NCBI GenBank assembly: GCA_003660235.1
Contig: QGON01000051.1
Location: 1-64,000 of the forward strand
Origin: a bacterium endosymbiont of Escarpia laminata
GTDB taxonomy: Bacteria > Pseudomonadota > Gammaproteobacteria > Chromatiales > Chromatiaceae
DNA length: 64,000 nt
Direction: 5' to 3'
A program made the translations under genes and the position numbers. The notes beneath the pieces are model-generated. The model was given only the letters and a program-made list of their open reading frames with translations, had not been told where the DNA came from and did not search any database. Of the stretch, positions 25,329-34,516 are shown in pieces. How positions within the stretch are numbered: the first letter of the stretch is position 1; each line of letters starts with the position of its first letter.

Positions 25329-26558
25329 CTATTCTGCTCGGGTATCGGCTTCGTTGAGAACGGTGATCGTCTCCTGATAGGCCAGCAGAAGTTCAGGGCG
25401 TTGTGCTTCCGGCACCTCATGCGCTTCAAGACATCGTGCAAAGACATCATTAATATCCAGATCGTCGAGGGTTTCGTTATCGTGAATTCGGTTGAGCACC
25501 CGATCTATGATCCGGTTATTTTTCACCCGAAGAATCTCCAGGTTGGTCTCTGATATCGCAGTTTCGAGTAGGTCACGCAGGTCACCGACCACCTCCCCAC
25601 CTTCATAGACGACCTCTAACCATGCCTGGCTTTGTGTTGCAGACAGCGCCAGAATCCGGGCGGAGATCTCATCCCAGTCACCTTGTATGCGCTCAAGCCG
25701 TTGGAAGACCGGTGTCTTGATCAGCGTCACCGTTGCTTTTCTGCCAGTGAACGCTACGAGGCAGACACTCTTCTCCTGGGTGGCTTCTCCAAAGCCCATC
25801 GGCAGCGGAGACCCACTATAGCGCATGACCTCTGAAGCATTGACCTTCTGCGGGACGTGAAGGTGGCCCAACGCAAGATAGTCGATACATTCCGGGAAGA
25901 TTCCCGAAGTGACATGGGCAAGTGACCCGACATATAGCTCGCGGACACCATCGCCATCAACCGTTTGTCCCCCGGCGGCAAAGAGGTGCCCCATGGCAAT
26001 AATGGGAACCTCGATACCCAATGAGTTACGTTTCTGTTCAGCCAGGTCACACACCTCAGCGTAGTGGGTGCGTATGCCCTCGATCAGTTTCTGTTCCTTG
26101 TCGTCAATACTCTCACCGGCTTCCGCCACTCGAATATCGCGATCCCTCAGGTAGGGTACTGCACAAACAATGAGTTCCGGGGAACCGTCACGACTGTGCA
26201 GCAGCAGAACTTCATCGTCGCGGCTCTCGCTGGTCGAGCCGACGACATGAACATTAAGCGCGCGCAAGAGTTCCTTGGGGGCATTCAGAAATGAGGGAGA
26301 GTCATGGTTACCTGCAATCACGATGACATGATGGCAGGATGAGGCTGCCACACGGCACAGGAACCGGTAATAGAGCGCCTGAGCCCGATTGCTCGGTGTG
26401 CTTGTATCGAAGACATCGCCCGCCACGAGCAGTGCATCCACCTGCTCTTGATCAATTTTCTCCGCCAGCCAGGAGAGGAACGCATCGAACTCCTGGTAGC
26501 GTTTTCGTCCATAGAGCGCCCGGCCGATATGCCAGTCTGATGTGTGGAGGATTTTCAT
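25329..26558 (-). CDS. sbcD: Exonuclease subunit SbcD (Mre11-like)
   Basis: 409 residues. Metallophosphoesterase motifs are in order: SDWHIGRALYGRKR at the start, GDVFDTSTPSNRA, GNHDSPSFLNAP, the AMGHLFA histidine and GHLHVPQ. The C-terminal third is the capping/SbcC-contact region. First gene of the sbcDC pair. The length is typical for SbcD. Confidence 0.96.
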   Translation of the reverse strand: MKILHTSDWHIGRALYGRKRYQEFDAFLSWLAEKIDQEQVDALLVAGDVFDTSTPSNRAQALYYRFLCRVAASSCHHVIVIAGNHDSPSFLNAPKELLRALNVHVVGSTSESRDDEVLLLHSRDGSPELIVCAVPYLRDRDIRVAEAGESIDDKEQKLIEGIRTHYAEVCDLAEQKRNSLGIEVPIIAMGHLFAAGGQTVDGDGVRELYVGSLAHVTSGIFPECIDYLALGHLHVPQKVNASEVMRYSGSPLPMGFGEATQEKSVCLVAFTGRKATVTLIKTPVFQRLERIQGDWDEISARILALSATQSQAWLEVVYEGGEVVGDLRDLLETAISETNLEILRVKNNRIIDRVLNRIHDNETLDDLDINDVFARCLEAHEVPEAQRPELLLAYQETITVLNEADTRAE

Positions 26559-26771
26559 TCCATTCCCTCACCAAAATGTAGCATATTCTACCGGAGCTTT
26601 AATTCGCTTTCCTGCTGTTATTGTTACATTTAATTGGGATGGTTCAACCTGGGTTACCAGACCCACACGGGTGACTCTGGCAGGGCGTCCTGATTTGGAA
26701 GGAAACCGTCACAGGAATCAATGCCAGGGCTGGAACTGGTGCATCTGGCAAGCATTGGTGGCAGCGCCAAA

Positions 26772-26792
26772 CCAGCAGATATCATCTGCTGG
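26772..26792. other. Perfect 9-bp hairpin in the spacer before sbcD
   Basis: CCAGCAGAT, three bases, ATCTGCTGG, located 27 bases past the stop of the minus-strand gene at 26819. It has no T run, so termination is uncertain. The rest of 26559-26818 shows nothing else. Confidence 0.45.
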
Positions 26793-26818
26793 CCGGCACT
26801 ACACAATACAACAAGTTA

Positions 26819-27376
26819 CTAGCAGATGGCGCCCGTGCTGCATCCCCCGGCGGGCGACGCTGCCAGTAACGCACGGACCAATGCGGGCGGCAAAGGGCGG
26901 GAGAATTCATCCATCTCAATTCTTATCTGTGATGTCACGACCCGCGCCGGACTCACATAGACCTCGCCTTCTGCCTTGATGATTGCTGTGCCTTTTTTCT
27001 CAGAGAAAGGCGCGCGCAAAACTATACTGTTTTTTCCAAGCAGATGGACATCATTCGACAGTTCCAGTTGAATATCACCATACTTTCCGACCGGTATCAT
27101 TCGGCCATCAAGGCGTTGAACTGACGAAGCCAGGAGATCAAGTTGGACAAGCATTCCAGCCTTGTTCTCATACAAAACCTGCTGTCGGCCTTGGGCATCT
27201 ATTCCAGTGATCTGTCTTACCTGTACGAGAACTGTGACTTCCCGACTCAGTAAGGCATTGTTTATAAGATCACTAATACTGTATTGCTTAGTGGGTTGAG
27301 CTGGATCAGCTGATGCAGTTGATACCAACAAAATTGAAGCAGCACACACGCGCAACATATATTTGATCAGGCACAT
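26819..27376 (-). CDS. Exported protein of unknown function
   Basis: 185 residues with a signal peptide (LRVCAASILLVSTASA). The mature part reads as a mixed alpha/beta domain (YSISDLINNALLSREVTVL, GDIQLELSNDVHLLGKNS) and ends GGCSTGAIC with two Cys. No family is recognised. It stands alone between sbcD and the carbon-fixation island. A different start codon nearby is possible, since MCLIKYM offers two. Confidence 0.6.
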   Translation of the reverse strand: MCLIKYMLRVCAASILLVSTASADPAQPTKQYSISDLINNALLSREVTVLVQVRQITGIDAQGRQQVLYENKAGMLVQLDLLASSVQRLDGRMIPVGKYGDIQLELSNDVHLLGKNSIVLRAPFSEKKGTAIIKAEGEVYVSPARVVTSQIRIEMDEFSRPLPPALVRALLAASPAGGCSTGAIC

Positions 27377-27966
27377 ACTTAATATCCTCCAATAGCTGTT
27401 TTCTTTGGTTGACCAGTAAAGCTGTGGCCTTTCGGTATCAGGATATGTTTTGGGAAAAATATCCTAATTACCAAGCTAGTGCAGGTTTCTTAAGAGGGGA
27501 TTAAAGGTTATTCCTCGAAGGCATTTTTGCCAACTCCGTCACAGTACAAGAAACATGCCTTATGCACCGATGAGCACTCATATGCACTTGCTGGCACGGC
27601 GACGTGGTCTCAATGAGTTGCGGGAGAATCAAACCAAAAATTGCCTATGTGAGACAGAGGGGAGAAACATATTGGCACGGAATCAGAGCTGGACTGTGGG
27701 CTGTGCGATAGTGCCGGTGGCGTGCCATAGAAGCAAATTTTCCCTATTCCTGGCAATTGGTTTTGAACAAATTTTGTATTTGCACGAACTGTAGTGTTAG
27801 CATCGACTTTCAAGAAACCGGGGCATTACTGTGGAAATCCTGCTGGCCATGCCGTTCGGGATAACCGCAAAACAGAAGTTGGATGAGTGAGTGTCCGGAT
27901 ATCCCAGAGCGGGATCCGGAATCGGGCCGAACAGGCTTGAATGATAGGCACAGCGGAGAAATCCCT
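27377..27966. other. Intergenic region before the carbon-fixation island
   Basis: 590 bases. It should contain the promoter of the first fumarate reductase gene, but I cannot mark a convincing -35/-10 pair. Around 27555-27600 a short frame reads YAPMSTHMHLLA, which resembles the HUH motif of Y1/RAYT transposases (YxLMxNHxHLL) and may be a fragment of one. A longer frame continuing it has no other resemblance. Confidence 0.35.
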
Positions 27967-28704
27967 ATGAGTGGCGATCAGCAAAACGAAACCGATGACA
28001 AGAACAAGGTTGTGATCGATACCGGAGAGTCGGAGCAACCCCAGACGCGCATGGTGACTGTTGTCATCATGGGCAAGCCCGCCCTGGTTCCCGATGACGC
28101 CACGATCATGCGGGCCATTGAGTACAGTGGCCAGCAGATCATCCGCGGGGCAGGCTGCCGTGAAGGCTTCTGCGGCACCATCTACCGGTTGCCTGGCGAC
28201 TACCGGATTCATACCGGCCTCGCCTGCACCACCCTGGTCCAGGAGGGGATGGCGCTCTCTCAAATACCCTCCGTACCCCTGGAAAAAGCAGTCTACGATC
28301 TGGAGAAACTCACTCCCGATGTCGACACCATCAAGGCACTCTATCCGGTTACCTTCCGCTGTGTAGCCTGCGGCACCTGCACCAAGGCCTGTCCACAGGG
28401 GCTTCAGGTCATGGACTATATCCAGTCCGCCATGCGCGGCGATATCGCTGAACTCATGGAGCTCTCATACGAATGCGTGGGCTGTGGTTTGTGCGCCCTG
28501 CGCTGTCCATCCGAGATCATCCAGCACAAGGTCGCTATCCTTGGCAAGCGTCTCTATGGACGCTATCTGCGCAAGGAGAGTAAAGAGCTCGATATCCGCA
28601 TCCAGCAGGTAAAGAACCACGAATACGACGGCGAGTATGCCGAGTTGATGTCCCTTGGCAGGGAGGCTCTCAGCGAGCGCTATTACGCGAGAGATACGGA
28701 GTAG
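27967..28704 (+). CDS. frdB: Iron-sulfur subunit of a soluble fumarate reductase/succinate dehydrogenase-like complex
   Basis: 245 residues from the ATG at 27967, chosen for GCGGAG 9 bases ahead; an upstream start would add 28 residues. The N-terminal half is a [2Fe-2S]-type domain (GAGCREGFCG then GLAC) and the C-terminal half carries two 4Fe-4S motifs (CVACGTCTKACPQG and CVGCGLCALRCPSE). The usual third Cys of the 2Fe-2S motif is Ile here (CGTI instead of CGSC). Next come a flavoprotein, an HdrC-like and an HdrB-like gene, the layout of cytoplasmic fumarate reductases such as thiol:fumarate reductase and the Hydrogenobacter enzyme. In a reductive TCA cycle it would pass electrons to fumarate. 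Confidence 0.8.
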   Translation: MSGDQQNETDDKNKVVIDTGESEQPQTRMVTVVIMGKPALVPDDATIMRAIEYSGQQIIRGAGCREGFCGTIYRLPGDYRIHTGLACTTLVQEGMALSQIPSVPLEKAVYDLEKLTPDVDTIKALYPVTFRCVACGTCTKACPQGLQVMDYIQSAMRGDIAELMELSYECVGCGLCALRCPSEIIQHKVAILGKRLYGRYLRKESKELDIRIQQVKNHEYDGEYAELMSLGREALSERYYARDTE

Positions 28705-28807
28705 CATGGCCTCCCTGCAGGATTTGGGAAGGTAAGACAACACCACTTTCGGGGCGTTTGATGGGTCGATTTCGAATTGACGAAGAGCGTGCTTTCGGAG
28801 GAAATGA

Positions 28808-30541
28808 ATGTATCCGGATTATTTAAAAGATTCGCTTGAGAAGGTGGATCAGACTCGATCCAAAAGACTGGAACTGGCGAAGAGCGACAAGCCGGTCTAT
28901 CCACCGATGAATGCGGAGGAGCGAGAGGACGTGCTCTCCAAGTTCCACCCTGATTCCACCTCTGGCGCGCGCAGCCATATCCGGGTCGGTCCCAACAAAG
29001 GTGAACAGCTCACCACCGAGATTACCGATCTGCTCGAAGCCCATTCGATGGTCGACCCCAAGCGGATGGATGCAGGCCTCGCCAACCCCGATTATGAGAC
29101 CGATATGCTGATTATCGGCGGTGGCGGCGCGGGTTGCTGGGCCGCCATCACCGCCATCAAGAATGGCATCAAGCCGATGATCGCCACCAAGCTGCGCCTG
29201 GGTGACGCCAACTCCATGATGTCCGAGGGCGGCATGCAGGCTGCGGTTACACCCCAGGATTCGCCCACCCGGCACTATCTGGACGCCATCGGCGGCGGTC
29301 ATTTTGATAACAAGCCCGAACTGGTTCGCGCACTGACCGAGGATGGCCCGGAGGTCGTCAGGGAGCTGGAGAACCTGGGCGTCATGTGGGACAAGATGGA
29401 GGATGGTTCGCTCCAGGTCCTGCATGGCGGTGGCACCTCGCGCAAGCGCATGGTCTCCTGCCGCGACTACATCGGCGCCATCATCATGCGTACCCTGATG
29501 GACGAGGTGGAGAACCACCCGCACGAGATCAGCGTACGTGAATTCGAACCGGCCATCGAGCTGCTGCTGGATGACAAGGGTCAATGCGCCGGCGCCGTCC
29601 TCTACAATCTGGACACCGAGCAGTTTCTGGTGGTCAGGGCCAAGACCACGGTGATCACCACCGGCGGCTTCGGGCGGCTGCATATTCGCGGCTTTGCCAC
29701 CACCAACCACTATGGCGCCACTGGTGACGGACTGGTGATGGCCTACCGCGCAGGCGCCTACCTCAAGTTCATGGACTCGGTCCAGTACCATCCCACCGGC
29801 GCCATATACCCCGAGCAGATCGCCGGCTTCCTGATCACCGAGAAGATCCGCGGCGCCGGCGGCCAGCCAGTGAACAAGGATGGAGAACTCTTCGTCTTCC
29901 CCCGCGAACCCCGCGACGTGGAGAGCGCCGCCATCATCCGTGAGTGTAGTAGTGAGCGGAACATGGGCGTTGGTACCGCCTCCGGTCGTAGCGGAGTGTG
30001 GCTGGACTCGCCGCTCATCGACATGATCAATGGCGAGGGTTATACCAGGCATCAGTTCCCCGGCATGTGCCGGGCATTCGACAACTACGGCATCGATATC
30101 GTCAAACAGCCGATGCTGATCTACCCCTCACTCCACTATCAGAACGGCGGCATCGAGATCAACGAGCGCTGCGAGACCAATATTCCGGGTCTGTTCATTG
30201 CCGGCGAGGCATCGGGCGGCGTCCACGGCCGCAACCGTCTGATGGGTAATTCGGTGCTCGACTACAACGTCTTCGGTCGCCGCGTTGGCAAGCAGGCCAG
30301 TGAGTACGCCAAGTCGGTAAAACTCGGCAAGCTCAGCCTGGAACATGTGACTGCCTATGACGGCGAAATGATATCGCAGGGTATCGACAGTGACCTGATT
30401 TCGCCGGTGATCCTGCCCTCCTATACCCCAGAGGACGTCAAGCTCCAGCAACTGGCCCGCCTCGGCAATATCCCGGCGCGTCACTCCATGTTGCGCAGCC
30501 GGATTGGTTGTAGCTGTAACAAAGGGAAGGGCGACAAGTGA
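28808..30541 (+). CDS. frdA: Fumarate reductase/succinate dehydrogenase flavoprotein subunit
   Basis: 577 residues. The FAD-binding motif LIIGGGGAGCWAAITAIKNG is near residue 100, and SMMSEGGMQAAV and TGGFGRLHIRGF belong to the flavoprotein family. The catalytic region HYQNGGIEINERCETNIPGL with GEASGGVHGRNRLMGNS is intact. Residues 1-95 form an extra N-terminal extension rich in charged residues. The C-terminus ends in a Cys pair (GCSCNKG). No membrane anchor subunits are encoded nearby, so the complex should be soluble, reducing fumarate to succinate in the cytoplasm with electrons from the Hdr-like subunits. GGAGGAA precedes the start by 4 bases. Confidence 0.87.
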   Translation: MYPDYLKDSLEKVDQTRSKRLELAKSDKPVYPPMNAEEREDVLSKFHPDSTSGARSHIRVGPNKGEQLTTEITDLLEAHSMVDPKRMDAGLANPDYETDMLIIGGGGAGCWAAITAIKNGIKPMIATKLRLGDANSMMSEGGMQAAVTPQDSPTRHYLDAIGGGHFDNKPELVRALTEDGPEVVRELENLGVMWDKMEDGSLQVLHGGGTSRKRMVSCRDYIGAIIMRTLMDEVENHPHEISVREFEPAIELLLDDKGQCAGAVLYNLDTEQFLVVRAKTTVITTGGFGRLHIRGFATTNHYGATGDGLVMAYRAGAYLKFMDSVQYHPTGAIYPEQIAGFLITEKIRGAGGQPVNKDGELFVFPREPRDVESAAIIRECSSERNMGVGTASGRSGVWLDSPLIDMINGEGYTRHQFPGMCRAFDNYGIDIVKQPMLIYPSLHYQNGGIEINERCETNIPGLFIAGEASGGVHGRNRLMGNSVLDYNVFGRRVGKQASEYAKSVKLGKLSLEHVTAYDGEMISQGIDSDLISPVILPSYTPEDVKLQQLARLGNIPARHSMLRSRIGCSCNKGKGDK

Positions 30542-30590
30542 GCGGTTTCCATGTTCTCCCATGGCCACTCCCTGGCACAGGAGCGATCTC

Positions 30591-30998
30591 ATGACGGTGT
30601 TCGTCTCAAGAGACAAGATCAACAGCGGGTTTACCGCCAAGGTTCAGCGGCTCGCAGACCAGAACCTGATGGCCTGCTACCAGTGTGGCAAGTGTTCCGC
30701 CGGCTGCCCCATGGCCGCCTATATGGATATCCCGCCGAACCAGATGATCCGGCTGGCGCAACTGGGGATGGAAGATGAACTGCTCAGCTGCGAGGCGATC
30801 TGGCTCTGCGTCTCATGCATGACCTGCAACATGCGCTGTCCCAAAGGGGTTCGAATCGCCGAGTTGATCGAGTCCATGCGTCAGATAAAGCTGCGTACGC
30901 GGCAGGACCACCTGCAAGTGGAGAATATTTCCGAGGCGGATCTGCGCGCCATCCCGCCCATTGCCCTCATCGGCAGTATGAGAAAGTTCACATCATGA
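30591..30998 (+). CDS. HdrC-like 4Fe-4S protein
   Basis: 135 residues from the ATG at 30591 (GGAG 8 bases ahead). Two cluster motifs are present: CYQCGKCSAGCPMAAYMD and CVSCMTCNMRCPKGV, with the helical segment typical of HdrC. HdrC passes electrons from HdrA to HdrB in heterodisulfide reductases; in FrdC-type fumarate reductases the same fold links to the flavoprotein. The stop overlaps the next start (ATGA), so it is coupled to the HdrB-like gene. No methanogenic cofactor is expected in this organism, so a fumarate reductase role is more likely than heterodisulfide reduction. Confidence 0.85.
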   Translation: MTVFVSRDKINSGFTAKVQRLADQNLMACYQCGKCSAGCPMAAYMDIPPNQMIRLAQLGMEDELLSCEAIWLCVSCMTCNMRCPKGVRIAELIESMRQIKLRTRQDHLQVENISEADLRAIPPIALIGSMRKFTS

Positions 30999-31873
30999 AG
31001 CTCAGCTATTTTCCAGGTTGCACGCTCAAGAACCATGCCCGGAATTTCGAGGACTCCACCCTGTATGCGATGGACCGGCTCGGGGTGGAGGTGGTGGAGT
31101 TGGATCGCTGGAACTGCTGCGGCACCGTCTACTCTCTCTCTGCGGACGATCTGATGCGTCAGGTGGCGCCAATCCGCAACCTGCTGCGCACCCGTGAAAG
31201 GGGGGACTCGCAGCTCATGACCGGTTGCTCCATGTGCTTCAACACCCTCAAACGGGCCAATCACCGCGCCCGCGCCAATGCGGAAGATCTGGCTCGCATG
31301 AACGATTTCATGTATGACGAGCCGGTCGATTACGCAGGGGATGTCGATGTCCTGCATGTCCTGGAAGTGGTGCGCGATCAGATCGGATTCGATGCCATAC
31401 GCGAGCGGGTGGTCAAACCCCTCGAAGGTCTGCGCGTGGCCTGTTACTACGGCTGCATGCTGGTGCGGCCCAATGAGGCGGCAATCGACGATGCCGAGAA
31501 CCCCAGGGTGCTTGAGGATCTGATTACGGTCCTGGGTGGCGAGCCGGTGGATTTCAGCCATAAGACCGAGTGTTGCGGCGCCCACCAGACCGTCGACAAG
31601 CCCGAAATCGTCGCCGACAAGACCTACGAAATCCTTGGCGCAGCGAAGGCGCAGGGGGCGGATACGGTAGCGGTAAGCTGTCCTTTGTGCGCCTTCAACC
31701 TGGACCACCGCCAGGAGACAACCCTGAAAATCCATGCCGATTTCCATACCATGCCGGTGGTCTATTTTTCGCAGCTGATGGCCATCGCCCTCGGAGGGTC
31801 TGAGTCGGTACTGAGGCTGGATCTCCATCACACCCCTCTCGGTCCTCTGCTGGTCGGGAAAGGTCTGCTCTGA
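30995..31873 (+). CDS. HdrB-like protein with two CCG domains
   Basis: 292 residues. The two Cys-rich CCG motifs are complete: NCCGTVYSL with TGCSMCFN, and ECCGAHQTVDK with SCPLCAFN. In HdrB these bind two non-cubane [4Fe-4S] clusters that reduce a disulfide. Here the partner is the fumarate reductase pair just upstream, so the clusters may act as an electron relay or accept a thiol/disulfide donor. The ATG overlaps the HdrC-like stop. It is followed after 10 bases by korD, so one transcript probably continues into the kor genes. Confidence 0.87.
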   Translation: MKLSYFPGCTLKNHARNFEDSTLYAMDRLGVEVVELDRWNCCGTVYSLSADDLMRQVAPIRNLLRTRERGDSQLMTGCSMCFNTLKRANHRARANAEDLARMNDFMYDEPVDYAGDVDVLHVLEVVRDQIGFDAIRERVVKPLEGLRVACYYGCMLVRPNEAAIDDAENPRVLEDLITVLGGEPVDFSHKTECCGAHQTVDKPEIVADKTYEILGAAKAQGADTVAVSCPLCAFNLDHRQETTLKIHADFHTMPVVYFSQLMAIALGGSESVLRLDLHHTPLGPLLVGKGLL

Positions 31874-31883
31874 GGGAAACAGG

Positions 31884-32144
31884 ATGGCATTCGGCAAAAT
31901 CAAACAAATCACCGGCGTTGTCACCATCAACAAGGCCTGGTGCAAGGGATGCGGCTTCTGCGTCAATTATTGCCCGACCGATGCCCTTGCCATGTCATCC
32001 GAATATAACGCCAAGGGATATCACCCCCCGTACATCAAATCGCCGGACGATTGCAGAGATTGCGATTTCTGTCAGACGATCTGTCCGGAATTCGCCATTT
32101 ACGTCACCCGCAAGGCGGAGACAGAGGAGAATGAGAATGCGTAA
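31884..32144 (+). CDS. korD: 2-oxoglutarate:ferredoxin oxidoreductase, ferredoxin-like delta subunit
   Basis: 86 residues with two 4Fe-4S motifs (CKGCGFCVNYCP and CRDCDFCQTICP). Size and order with korA, korB and korC match the delta subunit of KorABCD/OorDABC. It carries electrons between ferredoxin and the catalytic KorB subunit. The gene overlaps korA by 8 bases. Confidence 0.9.
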   Translation: MAFGKIKQITGVVTINKAWCKGCGFCVNYCPTDALAMSSEYNAKGYHPPYIKSPDDCRDCDFCQTICPEFAIYVTRKAETEENENA

Positions 32145-33303
32145 GACTGCCGCCGATCCAAAAGGCGTACTTGAGGGCTCTCACTTCCTCGACGGCGATC
32201 ACGCAATTGCCGAAGGGGCATTGGCGGCCGGATGCCGCTTCTTTGCCGGTTATCCGATCACGCCTTCGACCGAAACCGCCGAACGCTTCGCCGAACGCTG
32301 TCCGGCTGCTGGCGGACTGTTCATCCAGATGGAGGACGAGATTGCCTCCATCGCTGCCCTGATTGGTGGTGCCTGGGGCGGGCAAAAGGTGATGACGGTG
32401 ACCTCGGGTCCCGGACTCTCGTTGATGATGGAGAACCTCGGTCTGGCCGTCATGACGGAAACCCCCATGGTGATCGCCGACGTCCAGCGTGCAGGCCCCT
32501 CCACCGGGCTGCCGACGATGCCTGCACAACAGGACATGATGCAGATACGTTGGGGTTCCCACGGCGACTACCGCATCATCGCCCTTTGCCCGGATTCCCC
32601 GCAGGAGTGTTTCGACCTGACGGTGGAGGCATTCAACCTGTCGGAAACCTATCGCGTCCCGGTCTTCATCATGGCCGATGAGACCGTTGGCCATATGCAC
32701 GAGAAGGTCGTCATCCCACCCGCCGGGGACATCGAGGTGGTGCAACGCAACTGGTACGAAGGTCCCAAGAAGGATTATCGTCCGTATCAGTTCACTGGTA
32801 AGGATGTCGCTCCCATGGTCAAGGCGGGTGATGGTTACCGGTTCCACATCACCGGCCTCACCCATGACGAGCGCGGCTATCCGCACCTTACCGTGGATCA
32901 GAACGAAAAGGTTGTCACCCACCTGATCGAGAAGATCGACTCCAACGCAGACAATATCATCCGGCTCGATGAGAGTGAGGTGGAGGGTGCAGATGTCGTT
33001 GTCGTCTCCTACGGCATCACCTCGCGGATCGTCTCCCGGGCGGTGCAGTTGGCGCGCGAGGCAGGCATCAAGACGGGGTCGATGCGGCTCATCACCATTT
33101 GGCCCTTCGCGGAGAAGAGGATCGAGGAGCTGGCCGGCAAGGTGAAGGCGATCGTGGTTCCGGAAATCAATTACGGTCAGATGGTGAGGGAGGTTGAACG
33201 CAGTGTGGCCGGCAAGTGCAGAGTCGTCAGCGTCCCACATTGTGGTGGCGCGGTGCATGATCCCGACGTCATCCTTGACGCCATCATGGAGGCCAGCAAA
33301 TGA
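32137..33303 (+). CDS. korA: 2-oxoglutarate:ferredoxin oxidoreductase subunit alpha
   Basis: 388 residues. The start at 32137 is chosen because GAGGAG (32124-32129) lies 7 bases ahead; the ATG at 32131 is too close to it. The motifs GYPITPSTETAE, MEDEIASIAALIGGAWGG and VTSGPGLSLMMENLGLAV are typical of the alpha subunit of 2-oxoacid:ferredoxin oxidoreductases. In the reductive TCA cycle the complex carboxylates succinyl-CoA to 2-oxoglutarate with reduced ferredoxin. The stop overlaps the korB start (ATGA). Confidence 0.93.
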   Translation: MRKTAADPKGVLEGSHFLDGDHAIAEGALAAGCRFFAGYPITPSTETAERFAERCPAAGGLFIQMEDEIASIAALIGGAWGGQKVMTVTSGPGLSLMMENLGLAVMTETPMVIADVQRAGPSTGLPTMPAQQDMMQIRWGSHGDYRIIALCPDSPQECFDLTVEAFNLSETYRVPVFIMADETVGHMHEKVVIPPAGDIEVVQRNWYEGPKKDYRPYQFTGKDVAPMVKAGDGYRFHITGLTHDERGYPHLTVDQNEKVVTHLIEKIDSNADNIIRLDESEVEGADVVVVSYGITSRIVSRAVQLAREAGIKTGSMRLITIWPFAEKRIEELAGKVKAIVVPEINYGQMVREVERSVAGKCRVVSVPHCGGAVHDPDVILDAIMEASK

Positions 33304-34298
33304 GCATCGAAGTCAATATCGAAAAATTCCGCGCAGAGAGCCCCATGGCGGACTTCCTGCGCATGGAGCGGATGCCGCATATCTGGTGCCCGGGTTGCGG
33401 TATCGGTACCGTGGTCAACTCCTTTGCCGAGGCCGTCAAAAAGAGCGGCATCGACATGGACAAGCTGGCGGTGATCTCCGGCATCGGCTGTACAGGCCGG
33501 GTCGCCGGCTATGTGAACTTTGATTCCATCCACACTACCCATGGGCGCGCCATTCCTGTCGCCACCGGCCTCAAGCTGGCCAACCCCGATCTCAAGGTGG
33601 TGGTGGTCAGCGGCGATGGCGATCTCACGGGTATCGGCGGTAACCACTTCATCCACGCCGCCCGCCGCAACATGGATATCATGGTCATCTGTGTCAACAA
33701 TTTCACCTACGGCATGACCGGCGGCCAAGTGACGCCGACCACGCCACAGACGGCCAACGCCTCCACCACGCCCTACGGTAACTACGAATACCCCTTCAGT
33801 CTGCCGTTTCTGGCGGACGCCTGCGGAGCGACCTATGTGGCGCGCTGGACCTCTCTGCATGCGCGCAACATCACCAAGTCCATCCGCGAGGCGTTGAACC
33901 ATAAGGGCTTCTCCTTCATCGAGGTGATCGCCCCCTGCACCACCCTCTATCAGCGCCGCAATCGCCTGGGCGACGGCCTCGACGCCCTTGAGTACTACAA
34001 GGAGGATGCGGGGGTTGAGAAGGATGTCGACACCCGTGATGTGGGCATCGACTTCCAGGGCGATATCGCCATGGGCCGATTCGTCCAGCGGGAGAAACCA
34101 ACCTACTACGAGGCGGTCAACGAGCGTTACGCCAATGTCCTGGGCGATGACTATCAGCTCTACGGCATGAGCAAGCCTGAGCGTGAAGAGAAGGCCAAGC
34201 GTGAGGCGGAGGAGAGAGCCAAGGTACAGGCCCTGATGGAAGATGAAGAGGCCCAGATGATGGCCGAAGATATGGGCGTGGACGAGGAAGGACTCTGA
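33300..34298 (+). CDS. korB: 2-oxoglutarate:ferredoxin oxidoreductase subunit beta
   Basis: 332 residues, the thiamine diphosphate subunit. It shows CPGCGIGTVV near residue 32, GIGCTGR, and the ThDP/Mg motif SGDGDLTGIGGNHFIHA followed by NNFTYGMTGGQ. The C-terminal 60 residues are highly charged (EREEKAKREAEERAKVQ) and may extend beyond the usual family length. Coupled to korA by a 4-base overlap. A REP-like palindrome separates it from korC. Confidence 0.93.
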   Translation: MSIEVNIEKFRAESPMADFLRMERMPHIWCPGCGIGTVVNSFAEAVKKSGIDMDKLAVISGIGCTGRVAGYVNFDSIHTTHGRAIPVATGLKLANPDLKVVVVSGDGDLTGIGGNHFIHAARRNMDIMVICVNNFTYGMTGGQVTPTTPQTANASTTPYGNYEYPFSLPFLADACGATYVARWTSLHARNITKSIREALNHKGFSFIEVIAPCTTLYQRRNRLGDGLDALEYYKEDAGVEKDVDTRDVGIDFQGDIAMGRFVQREKPTYYEAVNERYANVLGDDYQLYGMSKPEREEKAKREAEERAKVQALMEDEEAQMMAEDMGVDEEGL

Positions 34299-34312
34299 GG
34301 TGTTTATGTTTA

Positions 34313-34494
34313 ACCGCAAAGGAGCGCAAAGAAAAGCCATTGGTTCGCGTTGCAAAACTCGTAGGATGCCGGTGAGCTTGCGAACCGCATCATTCGCGGA
34401 CACCCCGAGCGATGCGGTTCGCTACGCTCACCACATCCTACATTGGGATCCGATGCATTTATTTCCCTTTGCGCGCCTTGGCGTCCTTTGCGGT
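34313..34494. repeat. REP-like palindromic element between korB and korC
   Basis: Inner arms GTAGGATGCCGGTGAG (34361) and CTCACCACATCCTAC (34427) with nested GAACCGCATC/GATGCGGTTC; outer arms ACCGCAAAGGAGCGCAAAG (34313) and CTTTGCGCGCC...CCTTTGCGGT (34467-34494). The inner palindrome recurs at 47841-47915. In RNA it would form a long stem inside the kor transcript, which may lower or uncouple korC expression. Confidence 0.8.
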
Positions 34495-34516
34495 GATAAA
34501 AACCAGGAGCCCAACC

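Noticed and set aside
27555..27794. 79-codon ORF with an HUH-like motif
   Set aside because: Only about 12 residues resemble a Y1 transposase; kept as a possible remnant, not a gene.
30591..31873. HdrC/HdrB-like pair as a true heterodisulfide reductase for CoM-CoB
   Set aside because: No methanogenesis genes are present and the pair is joined to fumarate reductase genes; a fumarate-linked role fits better.
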